NCBI RefSeq assembly: GCF_039566955.1
Contig: NZ_CP154796.1
Span: 5,394,001-5,458,000 of the forward strand
Direction of reading: 5' to 3'
Source of the DNA: Micromonospora sp. DSM 45708
GTDB lineage: Bacteria; Actinomycetota; Actinomycetes; Mycobacteriales; Micromonosporaceae
DNA: 64,000 nucleotides
A model generated the notes under the pieces. The model had not been told where the DNA came from and searched no databases. It worked only from the letters and a program-made list of their open reading frames with translations. The position numbers and the translations under genes are program-made. Below, one piece after another: positions 63,894 through 64,000 of the stretch. Position 1 is the stretch's first letter. Each line of letters starts with the position of its first letter.

Positions 63894-64000
63894 TCAGCAC
63901 AGGCCGCAGGTCGCCACGAACGCCTCGCCCTCGCCGGTGAGCACCAGCGGACCGCCGGCGGCGGTGCCGACCGCGGACCGGCCGGCGGCCAACGTCACCA
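63894..64000 (-). CDS. C-terminal end of a probable mannose-6-phosphate isomerase (5' end outside window)
   Basis: The last 34 codons of a minus-strand gene that continues past the right edge, reading VTLAAGRSAVGTAAGGPLVL and ending TGEGEAFVATCGLC before TGA at 63894-63896. The pattern (a VTLAAGRSA turn followed by a short strand and GEAFVA) resembles the cupin end of class I mannose-6-phosphate isomerases (ManA), which often neighbour ahcY in actinobacteria (recalled). Too little is visible for certainty. About 270 bp lie between it and ahcY, without a recognised gene. Confidence 0.45.
   Translation of the reverse strand, partial: VTLAAGRSAVGTAAGGPLVLTGEGEAFVATCGLC

Overview
The window is high-GC actinobacterial chromosome. 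The gene set and order fit Micromonosporaceae, most likely Micromonospora or a close relative. The reasons are an MtrA-MtrB-LpqB-ComF block beside hpf and secA, prfB-ftsE-ftsX-smpB-ssrA in order, an Rv3235-type protein, a MoxR/DUF58/SpoIIM/RDD island, frequent GTG starts and many 4-bp start/stop overlaps. The genus is inferred from gene content only.

Layout. 1-4.3 kb: the end of an AraC-type regulator, a small DinB-like protein, and a MoxR-type AAA ATPase with its VWA partner. 4.4-7.0 kb: hemerythrin-like protein and two divergent aldo/keto reductases. 7.0-19.1 kb: the most accessory-looking part. It holds a minus-strand run of envelope and glycan genes: AA10 copper monooxygenase, a GH99-like secreted protein with a strong terminator, then GT2-GtrA-HprK-like fusion, GT39-type transferase, phospholipase-C-type phosphoesterase, a two-part membrane GH99-like protein and a beta-helix protein. 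The four genes from the fusion to the GH99-like protein overlap stop-to-start by 4 bp. 19.3-26.3 kb: DUF4173 membrane protein, secreted GDPD, AraC regulator divergent from a DUF1772 protein, beta-carbonic anhydrase, and an ice-binding protein with a collagen-like stalk and LPVTG anchor. 26.4-31.7 kb: tRNA-Ala, YqgE, MTA phosphorylase, a benzoylformate-decarboxylase-like enzyme, a lipoprotein, a G-rich 35-bp minisatellite and tmRNA. 31.8-37.6 kb: smpB, ftsX, ftsE, prfB, PadR regulator, pruA. 38-51.2 kb: membrane protein, DUF6912, HTH regulator, Rv3235-like protein, secA, tandem GNAT, hpf, comF, lpqB, mtrB, mtrA. 51.4-58.4 kb: DUF4129/DUF4350/MoxR/DUF58 operon facing spoIIM, with a divergent RDD gene. 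58.4-63.6 kb: efeUOB ferrous iron uptake and ahcY, then the end of a probable manA.

How genes work together. ssrA and smpB form the trans-translation pair (tag AKNNRADFALAA). ftsEX and mtrAB-lpqB control the division-site wall. efeU, efeO and efeB form one iron-uptake complex behind a possible IdeR/DtxR box. The 8.7-16.3 kb genes look like a system that loads a sugar on a lipid carrier, flips it, transfers it outside, and has surface hydrolases to trim it.

Main unexplained signals: (1) the GT2-GtrA-HprK-like fusion and its coupled operon; (2) three dispersed perfect or near-perfect hairpins with shared arms, a constant 16-nt spacing and compensatory changes (842-903, 31110-31175, 56457-56510); (3) paired GGCAAAC direct repeats at 10-bp spacing just ahead of two adjacent genes, one of which encodes a small HTH protein; (4) the ice-binding/collagen/sortase surface protein; (5) the 35-bp G-rich tandem repeat beside ssrA.
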